From Pseudomonas fluorescens (lineage in GTDB: Bacteria; Pseudomonadota; Gammaproteobacteria; Pseudomonadales; Pseudomonadaceae), in NCBI RefSeq assembly GCF_902497785.1, contig NZ_CABVHK010000011.1:186001-250000 (forward strand): a DNA stretch of 64,000 nt, given 5' to 3'. Positions within the stretch are counted from its first letter, which is position 1. Each line of letters starts with the position of its first letter. The position numbers were made by a program, and so were the translations under genes. The notes under the pieces were generated by a model. That model was not told the origin of the DNA and searched no databases. It saw only the letters and a list, made by a program, of their open reading frames with translations. Below, one piece after another: positions 1-8,867 of the stretch.

Positions 1-469
1 TCTTCACGCCTTTTTTGGCCATGTGTTCGAACAGCGCCTTGGCGATCAAGTCATCGTTCTGCGTGGTCTTGAATACCCATTTCTTCTGCTCGGTCATCGG
101 CAGCACCACCGCAGCGGTACCGACCGGTGCCAGCAATGGCACACCTGCCTCGGCGACGAACTGGATCACACCCATGGCGTTGGGCGAGCCGCTCGGACCG
201 ATGATCGCATCGACATTTTCTTCGTCGATCAGCTTCTTCAGCGCCTTTACCGTAGCGGTCGGGTCGCTCGCATCATCCAGAGAAATGTATTTCACCACCT
301 GGTCGCCGGCCTGGGTCGGCAGCAACGGTACGGTGTTTTTCTGTGGTAGCCCGACCAGTGCGATCGGTCCGGTGGAGGAGGTGATGACACCGATTTTCAC
401 ATCCGCCTGCGCAGCGGCGGCGCAGGCGGCACTCAACAACAACGTGGACACGGCTTTTCTGAAAAGCAT
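1..469 (-). CDS. ABC transporter substrate-binding protein, N-terminal part (runs off the window)
   Basis: The minus strand reads from an ATG at 469 to the window edge without a stop. The first ~22 residues are a signal peptide (MLFRKAVSTLLLSAACAAAAQA). The mature start VKIGVITSSTGP and the later IIGPSGSPNAMG stretch are typical of periplasmic type-1 binding proteins of the Liv/Peripla_BP_6 family, which bind amino acids, aromatic acids or related ligands for an ABC importer. About 156 residues are visible; the C-terminus and probably the permease and ATPase genes lie outside the window. It is divergent from the indole-3-acetate operon, so uptake of a related aromatic acid is a reasonable inference. 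The ligand cannot be read from sequence. Confidence 0.85.
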   Translation of the reverse strand, partial: MLFRKAVSTLLLSAACAAAAQADVKIGVITSSTGPIALVGLPQKNTVPLLPTQAGDQVVKYISLDDASDPTATVKALKKLIDEENVDAIIGPSGSPNAMGVIQFVAEAGVPLLAPVGTAAVVLPMTEQKKWVFKTTQNDDLIAKALFEHMAKKGVK

Positions 470-1001
470 GACTTTCTCCGAAGAGTTGCAACGCTGCAAA
501 AGGCTAATGGCCAGCCGCCCCGAACACGACGTGGTGCGAGTACGGCCCAAGGTACGGCCCTGTTTTTAGTTATCGAACTGCGGCGACACCCATGGTCGGT
601 TACCGAGCCATCAGGTGTCGGTCGACCATGAGTGATCGGTCGAGGGCGAAGAGAGCAAAAGCAGATTGCATGCCAGATTTTTTTCGGTGCATGGCAGAAA
701 GCCGTTACTGCGATGCCTGATCCCAACGCTTCGAGGCGGGTCAGCCGAGGTCGTCCGACGGACTCGTGGAAGGGGATGTGAAGGGCGTGAAAAACCCGCA
801 GCACGCCATGCCCGACAAGGCTTTGATCTGGATCAAGGAATTTCTCAAATGAGCAAAAACGAGCTTATGAAAAACTAAAAAAACAGCGTTTTTTTAAGCG
901 GTTTTAGGCTGCCATTTTTGAGCCCGTTTATTTTTTCATGGTGGTTTTTTCGGAGAGGTTCATGCTCAACATTTTTCTAATTGTTTCGGCGGATTCTGTT
1001 G

Positions 1002-1033
1002 TTTATAACGAGTTAACTAAATGATTTATAACG
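1002..1033. promoter_or_regulatory. Direct repeat TTTATAACG x2, candidate activator site for iac
   Basis: Two identical 9-mers TTTATAACG lie at 1002-1010 and 1025-1033, 23 bp apart start to start, so roughly on the same face of the helix. They sit about 230 bp upstream of iacH. Paired direct repeats of this spacing are common for AraC-type activators, but the binding protein is unknown. Confidence 0.35.
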
Positions 1034-1155
1034 TAAAAATACAACTTATCGAGGATTTCATCGTTTTGCAGCAGTGTTACCAAACTGCACGACGCTGGTG
1101 CGGCCAGGTAAAATCTGCACCTAAAATACACACTGTTTTATTTGGTAAAATTCAA

Positions 1156-1179
1156 TTGACATTTCACGTAATTATTACG
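1156..1179 (+). promoter_or_regulatory. TTGACA element with overlapping perfect dyad, candidate iac promoter/operator
   Basis: A perfect -35-like TTGACA lies at 1156-1161. Just downstream is a perfect 6-1-6 inverted repeat, CGTAAT-T-ATTACG, at 1167-1179, where a repressor would block polymerase. No strong -10 is visible at 17-bp spacing (GATTTT at 1179-1184). In characterised iac clusters the regulator IacR is of the MarR family, whose sites are short AT-rich dyads. That this is its site is inference. Confidence 0.4.
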
Positions 1180-1258
1180 ATTTTAGATTTAAGCGTTTTC
1201 CCCGGCCCTCGTGCCGAGGTCATCCGTTCTGGTGACACATAACGAGCAGGTAAAGAGC

Positions 1259-2371
1259 ATGTCGATCGTTGTTGAGGATTTAGCCTTGGGAGGGAATGGC
1301 CTTTCGGTCATGGTGAAAGACACCATTGATATCGCCGGCTACCCAACCCGCGCTTCAAGCAGCGCACTGGCCGATGCGCCGGCGGCCGGCGAACATGCAC
1401 ACGTGGTTCAGTCTGTGCTGGATGCGGGCTGCCGGATCACCGGTAAAACCAGCCTGCATGAATTGGCATTCGGCACCACCGGCCTCAACGCATGGACCGG
1501 CACGGCGTCCAATCCGCGCTATCCGGGCTATATACCGGGGGGCTCTTCCAGTGGTTCGGCCGCTGCAGTGGCGGCAGGCCTTTGCGACTTCGCGCTGGGC
1601 ACCGATACCGGCGGTTCGGTACGGATTCCAGCGGCGTGCTGTGGTGTATTCGGGCTCAAGCCAACCTTCGGTCGTGTTAGCCGTCAGGGTGTGATGCCTG
1701 CGCGCAGTACCCTCGATTGCGTAGGCCCTCTGGCACTGGATATGGATCGCTTGATTGAAGCGATGCACATCATTGATCCCACGTTCACTTCCGTTGCGGT
1801 GCCTGAGCATCTTGCTATCGGCGTTGTCGCGGTAGAGGCCAACGAACAGGTTCACTCGGTGGTGAACCAGGCGCTGGGCCGTTCGGGTTTCAAGTTGCTC
1901 GAGCAAACGCTGCCGGGCATGGCCGCAGCGTACGGCGCCGGCATGGCGATCATCAACGCCGAAACCTGGGCCGCGTGCGGTCATCTTCTGCAAACCGGTC
2001 GGGTTGGCAGCGATGTCGCCGATCGTCTGCGCGCCGCCAGTCTGACCTCGGCCGAGTCCGTAGAAGCGGCCGAAATCATCCGTCGCGCCTTTATCGCAGA
2101 AGTGGACGCCGCCCTGGCCATCACGCCGATTCTGGCCATGCCGACCATGCCCGACTTCCCCTTGCTGGTCGCCGATGCGGCCGACACCCGCGCCGCCCTG
2201 GGCATGACCTCATTGGTGCGCGCTTTCAACCTTTCCGGTCATCCGGCTCTGAGCATTCCTCTGGAAAGCGCCTCGGGACTTCCGGTCGGCCTTCAACTCA
2301 TTGCCGCCCATGGCGCGGACGAACTGCTGTGTGCAGTCGCTCGCGAACTGGTCCGGCGCCTGGAAGAGTAA
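1259..2371 (+). CDS. iacH: Amidase-signature family protein IacH
   Basis: A 370-residue amidase-signature enzyme. The Ser-cisSer-Lys machinery is visible: the lysine in VMVKDTIDIAG (~K20), the glycine-serine loop GGSSSGSAAAVAAG (~94-107) and the nucleophile segment TDTGGSVRIPA (~S120). It is shorter than the usual 450-500 residues because the N-terminus begins close to the catalytic lysine. I chose the ATG at 1259, preceded by AGGTAAAG, over an in-frame ATG at 1211. It is the first gene of a block whose order equals iacHABICDEFG. In published work IacH is annotated as an amidase, but its step in indole-3-acetate breakdown is not settled. Confidence 0.88.
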   Translation: MSIVVEDLALGGNGLSVMVKDTIDIAGYPTRASSSALADAPAAGEHAHVVQSVLDAGCRITGKTSLHELAFGTTGLNAWTGTASNPRYPGYIPGGSSSGSAAAVAAGLCDFALGTDTGGSVRIPAACCGVFGLKPTFGRVSRQGVMPARSTLDCVGPLALDMDRLIEAMHIIDPTFTSVAVPEHLAIGVVAVEANEQVHSVVNQALGRSGFKLLEQTLPGMAAAYGAGMAIINAETWAACGHLLQTGRVGSDVADRLRAASLTSAESVEAAEIIRRAFIAEVDAALAITPILAMPTMPDFPLLVADAADTRAALGMTSLVRAFNLSGHPALSIPLESASGLPVGLQLIAAHGADELLCAVARELVRRLEE

Positions 2372-2397
2372 TCGTCATGCTTACTATGGAGAAACCC

Positions 2398-3570
2398 ATG
2401 ACTGCGCCAAGCGAGCTGAATCACCAGCGCTGCGTGCCGATCACGGCGAATGAAGCGTTTCAGAAACTGCTGGTCGAGATTCGTGCGCGCGCTCGAAGCG
2501 AAGAATTCGACCAACAAAAATTCATCTCGCAAGACGTGATCGAGCAGTTCCGCAAGCTCGGCGTCTATCGGGCTCTGGTGCCAAAACGCTTCGGCGGCGA
2601 CGAGCGTTCGCCGGCCGAGTTTTGCCAGATGGTGGAAGATATCTCGATCGCCGATGGCTCCGCCGGTTGGGTTGCCAGCTTCGGCATGAGCCCGGTTTAT
2701 CTGGCGGCGCTGCCGCTGGAAACCATCAAGAAAATCTATGCTGATTCACCTGACGTGGTGTTCGCCGGCGGGATCTTTCCTCCGCAGCCTGCGTCCTTTG
2801 TTGAGGGTGGGCTGGAAGTCAACGGGCGCTGGAAATTTTCCAGCGGTTGTATGGGCGCGTCGCTCATCGGCGTGGGCATCAGCCCGAAAAACGGCGAGAT
2901 GCTCGGCCTGCCACGACTGGCGGTGATGCCTCGGGAAAAGGTCAGAATCGAGGAGACCTGGAACGTCGTCGGCCTGGTCGGCACCGGCAGCCATGACGTT
3001 GTTGTCGAAGGCGTGGTGGTGCCGGAGGAGTGGACCTTCGTTCGCGGCGGTCCATCGAACCTTGACGAACCGTTCTTCCGCTATCCGTCACTGTCGTTCG
3101 CCACGCAGGTGTTGTCAGTGGTCGGCCTGGGCGTTGCTCGCGCGGCACTTGATGAATTGAGCGGCATGGCCAGCGGCCGAATCTCCGTGACGGGTGCTCC
3201 ATCGTTGTCCGACCGGCCGCTGGCCCAGGTTGAGATGGCCAAGGCCGAAGCGTCGCTGCGCGCTGCACGTTCGTGGTTCTACCAATCCATCGATGATGCC
3301 TGGACCAGCGTTCTGGCCGGCGACCCGGTGAGCGTCGAGCAGACCAATATGCTGCGCTTGTCTTCGACCCACGCCACGCGCGTCGCGGCCGATGTTGCGC
3401 GCACAGCGCAAATGCTGTCGGGCATGAGCGGGGTGTACCGCACCAGTCCGCTGTCGCGATTCGTCAACGACACCCAAGTCATTACCCAGCACGCCTTCAT
3501 GGGCGATATGACCTACCAGAACGCCGGCGCGATCTTCTTCGGCAATAAGCCGCTGCCTGGCTACCTGTAA
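2398..3570 (+). CDS. iacA: Flavin-dependent indole-3-acetate monooxygenase IacA (acyl-CoA dehydrogenase fold)
   Basis: A 390-residue protein of the acyl-CoA dehydrogenase/DszC-like flavin monooxygenase group. It has the N-terminal helical domain, a middle beta domain (ETWNVVGLVGTGSHDVVVEG is the flavin-contact strand) and the C-terminal helical bundle ending in a QNAGAIFFG stretch. It lacks the catalytic glutamate context of true acyl-CoA dehydrogenases, as expected for hydroxylases fed by a separate flavin reductase. In characterised iac clusters IacA starts attack on the indole ring of indole-3-acetate. Its reductase partner is probably iacG at the end of the operon. The ATG at 2398 has GGAG 6 bases upstream; ATGs at 2377 and 2386 are weaker. 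Confidence 0.9.
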   Translation: MTAPSELNHQRCVPITANEAFQKLLVEIRARARSEEFDQQKFISQDVIEQFRKLGVYRALVPKRFGGDERSPAEFCQMVEDISIADGSAGWVASFGMSPVYLAALPLETIKKIYADSPDVVFAGGIFPPQPASFVEGGLEVNGRWKFSSGCMGASLIGVGISPKNGEMLGLPRLAVMPREKVRIEETWNVVGLVGTGSHDVVVEGVVVPEEWTFVRGGPSNLDEPFFRYPSLSFATQVLSVVGLGVARAALDELSGMASGRISVTGAPSLSDRPLAQVEMAKAEASLRAARSWFYQSIDDAWTSVLAGDPVSVEQTNMLRLSSTHATRVAADVARTAQMLSGMSGVYRTSPLSRFVNDTQVITQHAFMGDMTYQNAGAIFFGNKPLPGYL

Positions 3571-3596
3571 TTTTTTCCTACTGATTGGTGAACCCC

Positions 3597-3956
3597 ATGA
3601 CCGATAAAAAAGCCCTGCGAGTTCTGTTCTGCATCGGCATCAACCAAAACTTTTTCGATGCTCCGCGTCCTGAAGCGCTCGACGTCTGGGCCGCGTTCGG
3701 CGCCATGTGGAACGGCATCGCCGACCTGCCGGGCGTCACCGTGCTAGGCAACATGGACGACGATCAGAGCATGGTCGGCCCATCCGCCGGCTGGCCCTGG
3801 ACCACCTACCTGCTGGCCGATGTACCCGACATTGAAACCGTGCATGCCGCGTGCAATTTGTTCCGCACCACTGACGTCGGCAACGGCCCTTACAAACTCT
3901 GGAAGTATTGCAAAGTCGAGGCCCGTACCGGTCGCGAATTGATCATCCAGCGCTGA
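3597..3956 (+). CDS. iacB: Small iac protein IacB (function not established)
   Basis: A 119-residue soluble protein with no signal peptide or membrane segment. Aromatic-rich stretches (GPSAGWPWTTYLLADV, YKLWKYCKVEARTG) and a ferredoxin-like alpha/beta pattern resemble small dimeric alpha-beta barrel proteins that aid aromatic oxygenation. I cannot name catalytic residues. The assignment rests on its place directly after iacA and its size, which match iacB. The start is ATG 3597; the longer frame would need a TTG at 3585. Confidence 0.75.
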   Translation: MTDKKALRVLFCIGINQNFFDAPRPEALDVWAAFGAMWNGIADLPGVTVLGNMDDDQSMVGPSAGWPWTTYLLADVPDIETVHAACNLFRTTDVGNGPYKLWKYCKVEARTGRELIIQR

Positions 3957-3972
3957 GTCGAGAACAGTCGCC

Positions 3973-4506
3973 ATGTCATCACAAGCGTATTTGCGCGCAC
4001 TGGAACAACGGCTCGAGCAGCTGGAAAGCGAGTACGCGATCCGCGCCTGCATGAATCGCTACATGTTTTTGTGCGACGAGCTGGGCGTGGGTTCCCCGCT
4101 CGAGGAACTGGCCGGGTTGTTCACCGAGCAGGCGGTCTGGGAAGGCAAGGGTGCCAAGTACCAGAACAGTTTCGGCGGTTATCACGGGCGTGAGGCGATA
4201 AAAGCGATGTTCGCCACCTACATGGTCGAACCGGCGCACTTTTCGTTGAACGTGCACTTCCTGACCTCGGAACTGATCCGGGTCAGCGGTGAGACCGCAG
4301 ATGCCAGTTGGGTGATGTTGCAGACCTCGACCTTTGCCTCGGGTGCCTCGCACCTCAACAGCGCCCGCCTGACCGTGAGGTTCGCCCAGGAACAAGGGCA
4401 GTGGCGCATGGCGCATTTTCAGACCGAGAACCTGTTCAGCCGACCGGTAGACACCTGGAACAGCGCCGCGCACCTGCCCGTACCCGCCAAGTCCGGCCAG
4501 TCCTGA
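3973..4506 (+). CDS. iacI: SnoaL/NTF2-like iac protein IacI
   Basis: A 177-residue protein with an N-terminal helix (LRALEQRLEQLESEYAIRACMNRY) followed by the curved beta-sheet pattern of the SnoaL/NTF2-like fold, a family that includes polyketide cyclases, dehydratases and the small subunits of Rieske oxygenases. It lies between iacB and iacC, as iacI does in the order iacHABICDEFG. The family often acts on small hydrophobic ligands, so a role on an unstable indole intermediate is possible. No catalytic assignment can be made from sequence. Confidence 0.78.
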   Translation: MSSQAYLRALEQRLEQLESEYAIRACMNRYMFLCDELGVGSPLEELAGLFTEQAVWEGKGAKYQNSFGGYHGREAIKAMFATYMVEPAHFSLNVHFLTSELIRVSGETADASWVMLQTSTFASGASHLNSARLTVRFAQEQGQWRMAHFQTENLFSRPVDTWNSAAHLPVPAKSGQS

Positions 4507-4529
4507 AAGCAACACCCGGAATTCTTAGA

Positions 4530-4548
4530 GTCGGCGAACAATGCCGAC
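4530..4548 (+). promoter_or_regulatory. Small hairpin in the iacI-iacC gap
   Basis: GTCGGC (4530-4535) and GCCGAC (4543-4548) form a perfect 6-bp stem with a 7-nt loop, ending next to the GAGGAG ribosome site of iacC. There is no T-run, so it is not a standard terminator. It could mark RNA processing or tune translation of the oxygenase subunits. Confidence 0.3.
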
Positions 4549-4559
4549 GAGGAGTGATC

Positions 4560-5834
4560 GTGAACAACCTGATAAACACCGTAACGCTCGACGCCAGTCC
4601 TTCCGACCTGGTCCTGCATGACCGCGTCCACACGTCGCTGTACACCGACGGCAAGATCTTCGATCAGGAACTGGACAAGATTTTCTACAGCACCTGGATC
4701 TGGGTCGCTCACGCCAGCGAGATCCCGGAGTCCGGTAGCTACAAGAGCACCTATATCGGCAAGCAGCCGGTGATCGTCGTGCGCGACCGCAAAAAAGAAG
4801 TGCACGTGTTGCTCAACCGCTGCCGCCATCGTGGCGCGACGGTGTGCGAACACAAGAAGGGCAAGACCAACAGTTTTGTCTGCCCTTATCACGGCTGGAG
4901 CTACGCCCTGGATGGCAGCCTGCGCGGTGTGCCGCACCCGGAAAGCTACGCCGACTGCCTGGACAAAAGCGAGCTGCCTTTGGTCAGCCTGCGTGTCGAG
5001 CAATACAACGGCATGATCTTCGCCACCTTCAAGGATGACATCGAGCCCCTCGCCGATTTCCTCGGCCCGGCCAAAAAGTGGATCGACCTGTTCATGAAGC
5101 AGGGCGCCGGCTACCCGGTCAAAGTGGGTGGCGAGCACCGCTTCCGCTTCCCGGGCAACTGGAAGATCCAGCTGGAAAACACCACCGACGCCTACCACTT
5201 CCCGCTGGTGCACAAGTCGTTCCTGTCGTCCGTGGATGAACAGACCCTGGAGCTGTTCGACTTCGTCGAAGGGCCGGGTTATGTCGAAGACCTCGGCAAC
5301 GGTCACAGCGTGATGGTGATGATTCCTGACCTGGTCGACCTGGAAGCCAACCTCGACTTGCCGATCCCTGAGCGTTTCGAAGACCTGGCCGCGCAGTTAC
5401 GCGCCGAAGGCCAGGACGAAGCATCTGTCCGTCGTATCGTGCGTGCGGTCGGCGGTTCGGGCTTCAACCTCAACCTGTTCCCGAACATCGCCTGTTCCAT
5501 GGCGTTTTTCCGGGTGCTGCAACCGATCGCGGTGAACGAAACCGAAATCCATCATGCCGTCATCACCATGGACGGGGGCCCGGCCGTGGCCAACCGTTAT
5601 CGCCTGCGCCTGCATGAACACTTCCAGGGCCCGATGGGTTTTGGCACCCCGGACGATTCCGAAGCCTGGGAGCGCGTACAGCGCGGCGCCAGTGCCGGCA
5701 CCGATCTGTGGATCATGCTCAACCGCGGCTTGCCGGGTGAAAAAAAATCCGAAGACGGGCTGGTGAGCGATGTGAGCGCCGAGACCGGCATGCGTGCTGG
5801 CTACCAGCAGTGGAAAAAGATGATGTCGGCCTGA
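4560..5834 (+). CDS. iacC: Rieske aromatic-ring-hydroxylating oxygenase large subunit IacC
   Basis: A 424-residue alpha subunit. The Rieske [2Fe-2S] ligands are C88, H90, C108 and H111 (CRHRG, then CPYHGW), with the usual 17-residue gap. The mononuclear iron site is in NTTDAYHFPLVH, about residues 212-223. The start is a GTG at 4560 with a strong GAGGAG 6 bases upstream; no ATG is better placed. With IacD and the reductase IacF it should form a complete oxygenase that acts on an oxidised indole-3-acetate intermediate on the way to catechol. The pathway placement comes from characterised iac clusters. Confidence 0.9.
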   Translation: MNNLINTVTLDASPSDLVLHDRVHTSLYTDGKIFDQELDKIFYSTWIWVAHASEIPESGSYKSTYIGKQPVIVVRDRKKEVHVLLNRCRHRGATVCEHKKGKTNSFVCPYHGWSYALDGSLRGVPHPESYADCLDKSELPLVSLRVEQYNGMIFATFKDDIEPLADFLGPAKKWIDLFMKQGAGYPVKVGGEHRFRFPGNWKIQLENTTDAYHFPLVHKSFLSSVDEQTLELFDFVEGPGYVEDLGNGHSVMVMIPDLVDLEANLDLPIPERFEDLAAQLRAEGQDEASVRRIVRAVGGSGFNLNLFPNIACSMAFFRVLQPIAVNETEIHHAVITMDGGPAVANRYRLRLHEHFQGPMGFGTPDDSEAWERVQRGASAGTDLWIMLNRGLPGEKKSEDGLVSDVSAETGMRAGYQQWKKMMSA

Positions 5835-5849
5835 GTGACGGAGAACACC

Positions 5850-6329
5850 ATGAACAATCTGCAATTGCTCAACCAAGTCAGCGCTTTCATCTGGCAGGAA
5901 GCGGACATGCTCGACCACGGCGATTTCGTCGAATGGCTCGATCTGTGGACCGAAAACGCGACCTACATCATCCCGATCGATCCGCTGGAAACCGACTTCG
6001 AGAACACCCTGAACTACGCCTACGACGACCACCACATGCGTCAGTTGCGTGTCACCCGCTTGACCAGCGGCGAATCGATTTCGACCACCCCCCGGGCGCG
6101 CACCGTGCGCAGTCAGTCGCGCTTTCGCGTGCTGTCGGATGAAGAGGGAATCGTCACCGTGCGTTGTGCGCAGAACCTGCGCGAGTTTCGCAAGGATGTG
6201 CTCAAGCAGTACACCGCCGATGTCACGTTCGAACTGGTACGCAGCGGTGACAGTTTCAAGATTCAGCGCAAGCTGATCCAGTTGATCAACTCCACCGATA
6301 CCCTCGCCGGTATCGGCTACATCCTCTGA
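5850..6329 (+). CDS. iacD: Aromatic-ring-hydroxylating oxygenase small subunit IacD
   Basis: A 159-residue beta subunit with the cystatin-like NTF2 fold. It shows the N-terminal helix pair (FIWQEADMLDHGDFVEWLDLW), the TYIIPID strand and the arginine-rich region RQLRVTRLTSG seen in this family. It carries no metal site and probably has a structural role. It starts at ATG 5850 behind GACGGAG, 15 bases after the iacC stop, so the two subunits should be made together. Confidence 0.88.
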   Translation: MNNLQLLNQVSAFIWQEADMLDHGDFVEWLDLWTENATYIIPIDPLETDFENTLNYAYDDHHMRQLRVTRLTSGESISTTPRARTVRSQSRFRVLSDEEGIVTVRCAQNLREFRKDVLKQYTADVTFELVRSGDSFKIQRKLIQLINSTDTLAGIGYIL

Positions 6330-6339
6330 GGACGTTGCC

Positions 6340-7080
6340 ATGACACAGGTTGCATTGGTCACCGGCGCAGCCCAGGGGCTGGGCAAAAGCATTGCCGGGC
6401 AACTGCTGAACGCAGGGTACCGGGTCGTGATCAGCGACCGTTCGCTGGAGTCGGCACAGGCCACCGCCACTGAACTCGACGCCACGGGCGAACGGGTCCT
6501 GGCACTCAAACTCGATGTATCGAGCAAGGCCGATTTTGAAGAAGCGCTGGCGGCCGTCGTCGCGCATTGGGGTGAATTGCAGGTGGTGGTGAACAACGCC
6601 GCGATGACCATGACCACACCCGTGATGCAGATCAGCCCGGAAGAGTTCGACCGTGTGGTGAGCGTCAATCAGCGCGGCACGTTTGTCGGTTGCCAGGTGT
6701 TCGGCAGCTATCTGGCGGCCCAGGGTTACGGGAGGATCATCAACATGGCCTCCCTGGCCGGGCAGAACGGCGGCACCGCGACCGGCGCGCATTACGCCGC
6801 GTCCAAGGGCGCCATCATTACCTTGACCAAAATCTTTGCCAAGGAGCTGGCGGCGTCCGGTGTCACGGTCAACGCCATCGCACCGGGCCCTATCGAGTCG
6901 CCGGCGGTGCGCGCCGCCGTGCCGCCCGAGCGCCTGGAAAAACTGATAGAGGCGATCCCGGTCAAGCAATTGGGCAACGCCGCGTTCATCGGCAAGCTGA
7001 TCGTGCAACTGGCCAGCGAAGACGCCTACTTCACCACCGGGGCGACCTGGGATGTGAACGGCGGGATCTTCATGCGCTGA
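6340..7080 (+). CDS. iacE: Short-chain dehydrogenase/reductase IacE
   Basis: A 246-residue classical SDR. It has the NAD(P)-binding motif TGAAQGLG near the N-terminus, NNAA at about residue 87, and the catalytic Ser...YAASK arrangement (Y at about 151). The genes read iacD-iacE with a 10-base gap. IacE is described in the indole-3-acetate pathway as acting on an early oxidised indole intermediate. The alternative, a cis-diol dehydrogenase for the IacCD product, also fits the fold. Confidence 0.88.
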   Translation: MTQVALVTGAAQGLGKSIAGQLLNAGYRVVISDRSLESAQATATELDATGERVLALKLDVSSKADFEEALAAVVAHWGELQVVVNNAAMTMTTPVMQISPEEFDRVVSVNQRGTFVGCQVFGSYLAAQGYGRIINMASLAGQNGGTATGAHYAASKGAIITLTKIFAKELAASGVTVNAIAPGPIESPAVRAAVPPERLEKLIEAIPVKQLGNAAFIGKLIVQLASEDAYFTTGATWDVNGGIFMR

Positions 7081-7160
7081 GCGGATGGGTTTCAGGTTTT
7101 GCAACACCAAGCAGGGGGCGCCCAGAGGCGCTCCCTTACAAAGAATTCGGGATGGCCTGT

Positions 7161-8120
7161 ATGAGCGATCAATTATTGAAAGTTGTCGTGCGCAAGCGCG
7201 AAGAGCAGGGCGAAGGGGTCGTCGTACTGGATCTGAGCGATCCGTCCGGGCAGCCTTTGCCCGCCTTCGAGGCGGGCGCGCATGTCGATATCCACCTCAA
7301 GACCGGTCTGGTTCGCCAGTATTCGCTGTGCGGTGATCCGGCCAACGCTGGCGCCTATCGCTTGGGTGTACTCAAGGATCCCGCCTCGCGTGGCGGTTCG
7401 GTGGCGGTGCATGAACTGCTTCAGGAAGGTCGCGAAATCGAGATCAGCCTGCCGCGCAATCACTTTCCGCTGGCCAGCGATGCCAGGCGTTCGATCCTGA
7501 TCGGCGGCGGGATCGGCATCACCCCGATGGTCGCCATGGCCTACGCGCTGAATGCCCGCGACAGCGATTTCGATCTGCATTATTGCGGTCGTTCGCGTAG
7601 CCGCAGCGCCTTTCTCGGGGAGCTGGGTAACGCTGCGTTTGCGTCGCGGTTGCACACCCACTTTGACGACGAAGCCGCCGAACAGAAACTCGACCTGCCA
7701 ACAGTGCTGGGCACTCCACACGCCGGCGTACACGTGTATGTCTGTGGACCGGCCGGGTTCATGGATTGGGTGATTGCCCAGGCCCTGGACGCCGGGTACG
7801 CCGACGATCATGTGCACCGCGAGTATTTCCAGGTCGAAGTCGACGCTTCGGGCGCCGGTTTCGAAGTGGTCGCTCAGCGCAGCGGCAAGACCGTACAGGT
7901 TGCCGAGGGCCAGAGCATCGTCGATGCACTGACAGCCGTGGGCATCAAGATTGAAGTGTCGTGTGAGCAAGGCGTTTGCGGCACGTGCGTGTGCGACGTT
8001 ATCGAGGGCGAACCGGATCATCGCGACGTCTATCTCACCGATGACGAAAAATCTGCCAATGACCAGATTCTGGTGTGCTGTTCCCGGGCCAAGTCCAAGA
8101 AACTGGTGCTGGATATCTGA
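7161..8120 (+). CDS. iacF: Oxygenase reductase IacF (FNR-like domain with C-terminal 2Fe-2S ferredoxin)
   Basis: A 319-residue reductase of the phthalate-dioxygenase-reductase layout: a flavin domain (RQYSLCG), an NAD domain (GGGIGITPM, then YVCGPAGFMDWV) and a C-terminal plant-type ferredoxin domain with CEQGVCGTCVC and a distal cysteine in LVCCSRA. It should pass electrons from NADH to the Rieske centre of IacC. An in-frame ATG at 7152 is possible; 7161 gives the usual MSDQ start. It is separated from iacE by 80 bases, the widest gap in the operon. Confidence 0.88.
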   Translation: MSDQLLKVVVRKREEQGEGVVVLDLSDPSGQPLPAFEAGAHVDIHLKTGLVRQYSLCGDPANAGAYRLGVLKDPASRGGSVAVHELLQEGREIEISLPRNHFPLASDARRSILIGGGIGITPMVAMAYALNARDSDFDLHYCGRSRSRSAFLGELGNAAFASRLHTHFDDEAAEQKLDLPTVLGTPHAGVHVYVCGPAGFMDWVIAQALDAGYADDHVHREYFQVEVDASGAGFEVVAQRSGKTVQVAEGQSIVDALTAVGIKIEVSCEQGVCGTCVCDVIEGEPDHRDVYLTDDEKSANDQILVCCSRAKSKKLVLDI

Positions 8121-8139
8121 TAGACCGGAGGGTAAGACC

Positions 8140-8640
8140 ATGGTCGATACAACTGGATTTCGTAACTCAATGGCAATGCTTGGTGGCGCGGTTTCGGTCA
8201 TCACCACCGATGGTCCTGCGGGTCGTTTCGGGTTTACCGCTTCGGCGGTGTGCAGCGTGACCGACCAGCCACCGACGCTGTTGGTGTGCATGAATCGCTC
8301 GTCGTTTTCCAACGTGCATTTCAAGACCAACGGCGTGCTGAGCGTCAACGTGCTGACCCCCGGGCATCAAGAAGTGTCAGGGGCGTTTTCCAACCGCAAC
8401 CTCGACACAGAGCAGCGTTTTTCCTGCGCATCCTGGAGCACGATGGAAAGCGGTGCGCCGCTGCTCGATGAGTCACTGGTCAGTTTCGACTGCCGAATCG
8501 CCCAGGCTCATGAAGTCGGGTCGCACACGATTTTCTATTGTGAAGTCCTGGGAATTCGTAATGGCGAAAGCCAGGAGGGCCTGGTGTATTTCAATCGTGC
8601 CTACCACCGCTTGGGAGATGCCTCTAAAGCAACTTCCTGA
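8140..8640 (+). CDS. iacG: Flavin reductase IacG
   Basis: A 166-residue protein of the HpaC/flavin reductase (FMN-binding split barrel) family. The family patterns GGAVSVITT near the N-terminus, GFTASAVCSVT and NRSSFS are visible, followed by the VNVL strand. It should supply reduced flavin to IacA. The ATG at 8140 follows a strong GGAGGGTAAG site. It is the last enzyme gene of the block. No terminator is visible after it, so transcription may continue into the porin. Confidence 0.88.
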   Translation: MVDTTGFRNSMAMLGGAVSVITTDGPAGRFGFTASAVCSVTDQPPTLLVCMNRSSFSNVHFKTNGVLSVNVLTPGHQEVSGAFSNRNLDTEQRFSCASWSTMESGAPLLDESLVSFDCRIAQAHEVGSHTIFYCEVLGIRNGESQEGLVYFNRAYHRLGDASKATS

Positions 8641-8867
8641 TAGGAATTCATTCCAAGGATAACGATAAGACTTTCCATCATCGTTGAGTATTTAAAATAA
8701 CTATAAAGCGGTTTTCGCTATTTTGGCGAACGGCTGCGTTACGACTTTTTTGCAGTAAGTGGTTATAAAAACAATACTGCGGATTGACTGCCAAAGTTGC
8801 ACTTTTGCTGGATTGATCTGCTCCCACTAGTCGTGCCCTCGTGCATGTAAAAAAGAAGGAAAGCTTG

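Larger units (their letters stand above)
470..1258. promoter_or_regulatory. Long divergent intergenic region upstream of the iac operon
   Basis: This 789-bp stretch separates the binding-protein gene from iacH and holds no convincing gene. It is clearly more AT-rich from about 880 to 1200 than its surroundings. Visible elements are an 8-bp inverted repeat (CATGGTCG at 591-598 and CGACCATG at 623-630), a direct repeat TTTATAACG (1002-1010 and 1025-1033), a TTGACA at 1156-1161 and a perfect dyad at 1167-1179. Short ORFs in it have no recognisable product. Confidence 0.6.

Noticed and set aside
1021..1242. 73-codon ORF in the iac upstream region
   Set aside because: It has no ribosome site and no family features, and it runs through the direct repeat and the promoter/operator candidate.
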